A stretch of 64,000 nucleotides of DNA from JBDIAR01 sp039812545 (GTDB lineage Bacteria; Actinomycetota; Actinomycetes; Actinomycetales; Dermatophilaceae), in NCBI GenBank assembly GCA_039812545.1, contig JBDIAR010000002.1:1-64000 (forward strand). Direction: 5' to 3'. The position numbers and the translations under genes are program-made. The notes beneath the pieces were generated by a model that saw only the letters and a list, made by a program, of their open reading frames with translations, did not search any database and was not told where the DNA came from. Shown here piece by piece: positions 62,570-64,000 of this stretch. Position 1 is the first letter of the stretch. Each line of letters begins with the position of its first letter.

Positions 62570-63510
62570 GCTGCGCTCTCCTCTCCGGCGAGTAGGTGAT
62601 AGAGGACGGACATCCGCACGGCCACCCCTGCGGACACCTGGTCGAGGATGACCGATTGGGGCGCGTCGGCGGCTTCCGGTGAGATCTCGAGTCCGCGGTT
62701 CATCGGTCCCGGGTGCATGATCGGTATGCCGGGCGCTCGGGCGACGAGTGCGGCATACCGCCGCCTGGTCATCCCGTAACCTTCGGTGTACTCACGTTCG
62801 CTCGGGAAGAAGGCCCCGGACATCCGCTCGCGCTGGACGCGCAGCATCATCACCGCATCGGCCGTCTCCAGGGCCTGGTCGAAGTCGTAGCTGTAGTCGA
62901 ATCCCTCTGCCGCAGACCAGCTTTCGATCCCCGGTGGCATGAGCGTCGGCGGCGCGACGACGGTCACCCGCGACCCGAGGGTGCGCAGCGTGATGGCATT
63001 GGATCGGAACACCCGGGAGTGCAGCAGGTCGCCGGCGATGACGATGTGCTTGTCCTCGAAGTCGTGCAGCCGCCCCCTCATCGTGTAGGCGTCCAGCAGG
63101 GCCTGCGTCGGGTGTTCGTGCATGCCGTCGCCGGCGTTGATGACGATCGCCTTGATCCACCCGGCGACCTGCTGATGGGCGCCGGAGGCGGAGTGCCGGA
63201 TGATAAAAGCGTCCGGGTTCATCGCGTCGACGGTCAGCATGGTGTCGCGCAACGACTCGCCCTTGCTCGTACTCGTCCCCTTGGCAGCCAGATTGAGCGA
63301 GTCGGCGGACAGCCACTTCTCGGCGAGCTCGAAACTCGCCCGGGTCCGCGTGGAGTCCTCGAAGAAGAAGTTGACGATGGTCCGACCGCGTAGCGTCGGA
63401 AGCTTCTTGATCTCCCGGTGCTGGAGTTCGTGCATCTCGCCCGCGGTGTCGAGGATGGCATACACGTCCTCGCGGGTCAGGTCGGCTGAGGACAGCAGGT
63501 GCCGCTTCAT
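62566..63510 (-). CDS. pyrB: Aspartate carbamoyltransferase catalytic subunit
   Basis: A 314-residue enzyme joining carbamoyl phosphate and aspartate. The carbamoyl-phosphate motif is FFFEDSTRTRASFE; GTSTSKGESLRDT gives the 80s-loop Ser/Lys; HPTQALLDAYTM and GPMNRGLEI complete the site. No pyrI-like regulatory subunit is present, as usual in actinobacteria. ATG at 63510 overlaps pyrR by 4 nt. Confidence 0.97.
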   Translation of the reverse strand: MKRHLLSSADLTREDVYAILDTAGEMHELQHREIKKLPTLRGRTIVNFFFEDSTRTRASFELAEKWLSADSLNLAAKGTSTSKGESLRDTMLTVDAMNPDAFIIRHSASGAHQQVAGWIKAIVINAGDGMHEHPTQALLDAYTMRGRLHDFEDKHIVIAGDLLHSRVFRSNAITLRTLGSRVTVVAPPTLMPPGIESWSAAEGFDYSYDFDQALETADAVMMLRVQRERMSGAFFPSEREYTEGYGMTRRRYAALVARAPGIPIMHPGPMNRGLEISPEAADAPQSVILDQVSAGVAVRMSVLYHLLAGEESAA

Positions 63511-64000
63511 CGCGCCTCACCCCCGGTGATCCGCACCTCGTCGGGCTGATGATCGGTCTCCTCCAGCACCACGTGCACCCGCTCGGTGCGCGAGGTCGGC
63601 AGGTTCTTGCCGACGAAATCGGCGCGAATGGGCAACTCGCGATGGCCTCGATCGACCAGGACGGCAAGTTGCACGGCCCGCGGTCGGCCGAGTTCACCGA
63701 GCGCGTCGAGCGCGGCGCGCACGGTCCGTCCGGAGTAGGCGACGTCGTCGACGAGGACGACGATCTTCTCGTCGATCCCGCCGGCCGGGATGGTCGTCTT
63801 GGCCGGGAAACGGATGGGTCCGCGCCGCAGGTCGTCTCGGTACATGGTGATGTCGAGCGCGCCGACGGGCACCGTCGTCCCCTCCACCTCGGCGATGAAG
63901 TCGACCAGTCTGTTGGCGAGGGGGACCCCGCGCGAGGGTATGCCGAGGACGACGAGGTCTTGGACCCCCTTGTTGCGTTCGATGATCTCGTGCGCGATGC
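63507..64000 (-). CDS. pyrR: Bifunctional pyr operon regulator / uracil phosphoribosyltransferase PyrR (N-terminus beyond right edge)
   Basis: About 164 C-terminal residues are present, beginning IAHEIIERNKGVQDLVVLGIPSRG and running to the stop at 63507. The PRPP-binding loop VVLVDDVAYSGRTVRAALD and the TMYRDDLRRGP motif identify PyrR, which controls pyr expression by binding UMP and mRNA and has uracil phosphoribosyltransferase activity. The gene's start and any PyrR-binding leader lie outside the window. IPSRG includes the rare codon ATA inside a GGCATAC word. Confidence 0.95.
   Translation of the reverse strand, partial: IAHEIIERNKGVQDLVVLGIPSRGVPLANRLVDFIAEVEGTTVPVGALDITMYRDDLRRGPIRFPAKTTIPAGGIDEKIVVLVDDVAYSGRTVRAALDALGELGRPRAVQLAVLVDRGHRELPIRADFVGKNLPTSRTERVHVVLEETDHQPDEVRITGGEAR

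Overview
This is a GC-rich chromosomal segment of an actinomycete. GTG starts are common, stop/start overlaps of the ATGA/GTGA type are frequent, mIHF and the PdtaR-type ANTAR regulator are present, and PriA has lost its Walker A motif. The order pyrR-pyr/car-pyrF-mihF-gmk-rpoZ-coaBC-metK-priA-def-fmt-rsmB-rpe, then his/trp/lgt, then pyk-pdtaR-polA-rpsA-coaE is the familiar actinobacterial backbone. A member of the Micrococcales (Intrasporangiaceae/Dermatophilaceae-like) is my best guess, but only an inference. I see no IS element, prophage, CRISPR array or rRNA.

Layout from left to right. 1-5100: start of coaE, a divergent glycosyltransferase plus small membrane protein cassette, and a minus-strand arcC-hyi-glycerophosphodiesterase unit behind an operator-like palindrome. 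5100-14100: rpsA and polA with plus-strand accessory genes between them: a methyltransferase, a VanW-domain protein and a protein that fits halohydrin dehalogenases rather than ordinary short-chain dehydrogenases. Then come a thioesterase, an acetyltransferase and a DUF554 membrane protein. 14100-19450: a complete branched-chain amino-acid ABC transporter (livJHMGF). 19700-28500: pdtaR, tRNA-Leu(CAA), pyk and gltBD. 28650-35440: hisI-trpE-membrane protein-HGxxPAAW-trpC-trpB-trpA-lgt, nearly all overlapping. 35500-39530: plus-strand genes around hisF. 39570-43250: Ktr-type potassium uptake, a PH-domain protein, hisG and hisE. 43350-64000: rpe back through rsmB, fmt, def, priA, a HAD phosphatase, metK, coaBC, rpoZ, gmk, mihF and the whole pyrimidine cluster to pyrR, which runs off the right edge.

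The genes are mainly biosynthetic. UMP synthesis is complete except for the PyrE step. Carbamoyl phosphate comes from CarAB, which uses glutamine-derived nitrogen, while GltBD makes glutamate. The trp and his branches share PRPP-derived intermediates. The Def/Fmt/RsmB/RpsA set serves translation.

Three DNA-level signals stand out. First, the 7-mer GTATGCC/GGCATAC recurs about 96 times, roughly once per 670 bp, in both orientations and all reading frames. It is nearly always extended to GTATGCCR and often forces rare codons. Second, a TAnnnT-like -10 hexamer lies 6-8 nt before the start codon of at least thirteen genes, which suggests many leaderless transcripts. Third, hisF and a P-loop kinase diverge with only 11 bp between their start codons, both of which lie inside an inverted pair of the 7-mer. 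The best protein-level find is the candidate halohydrin dehalogenase at 8579-9259.
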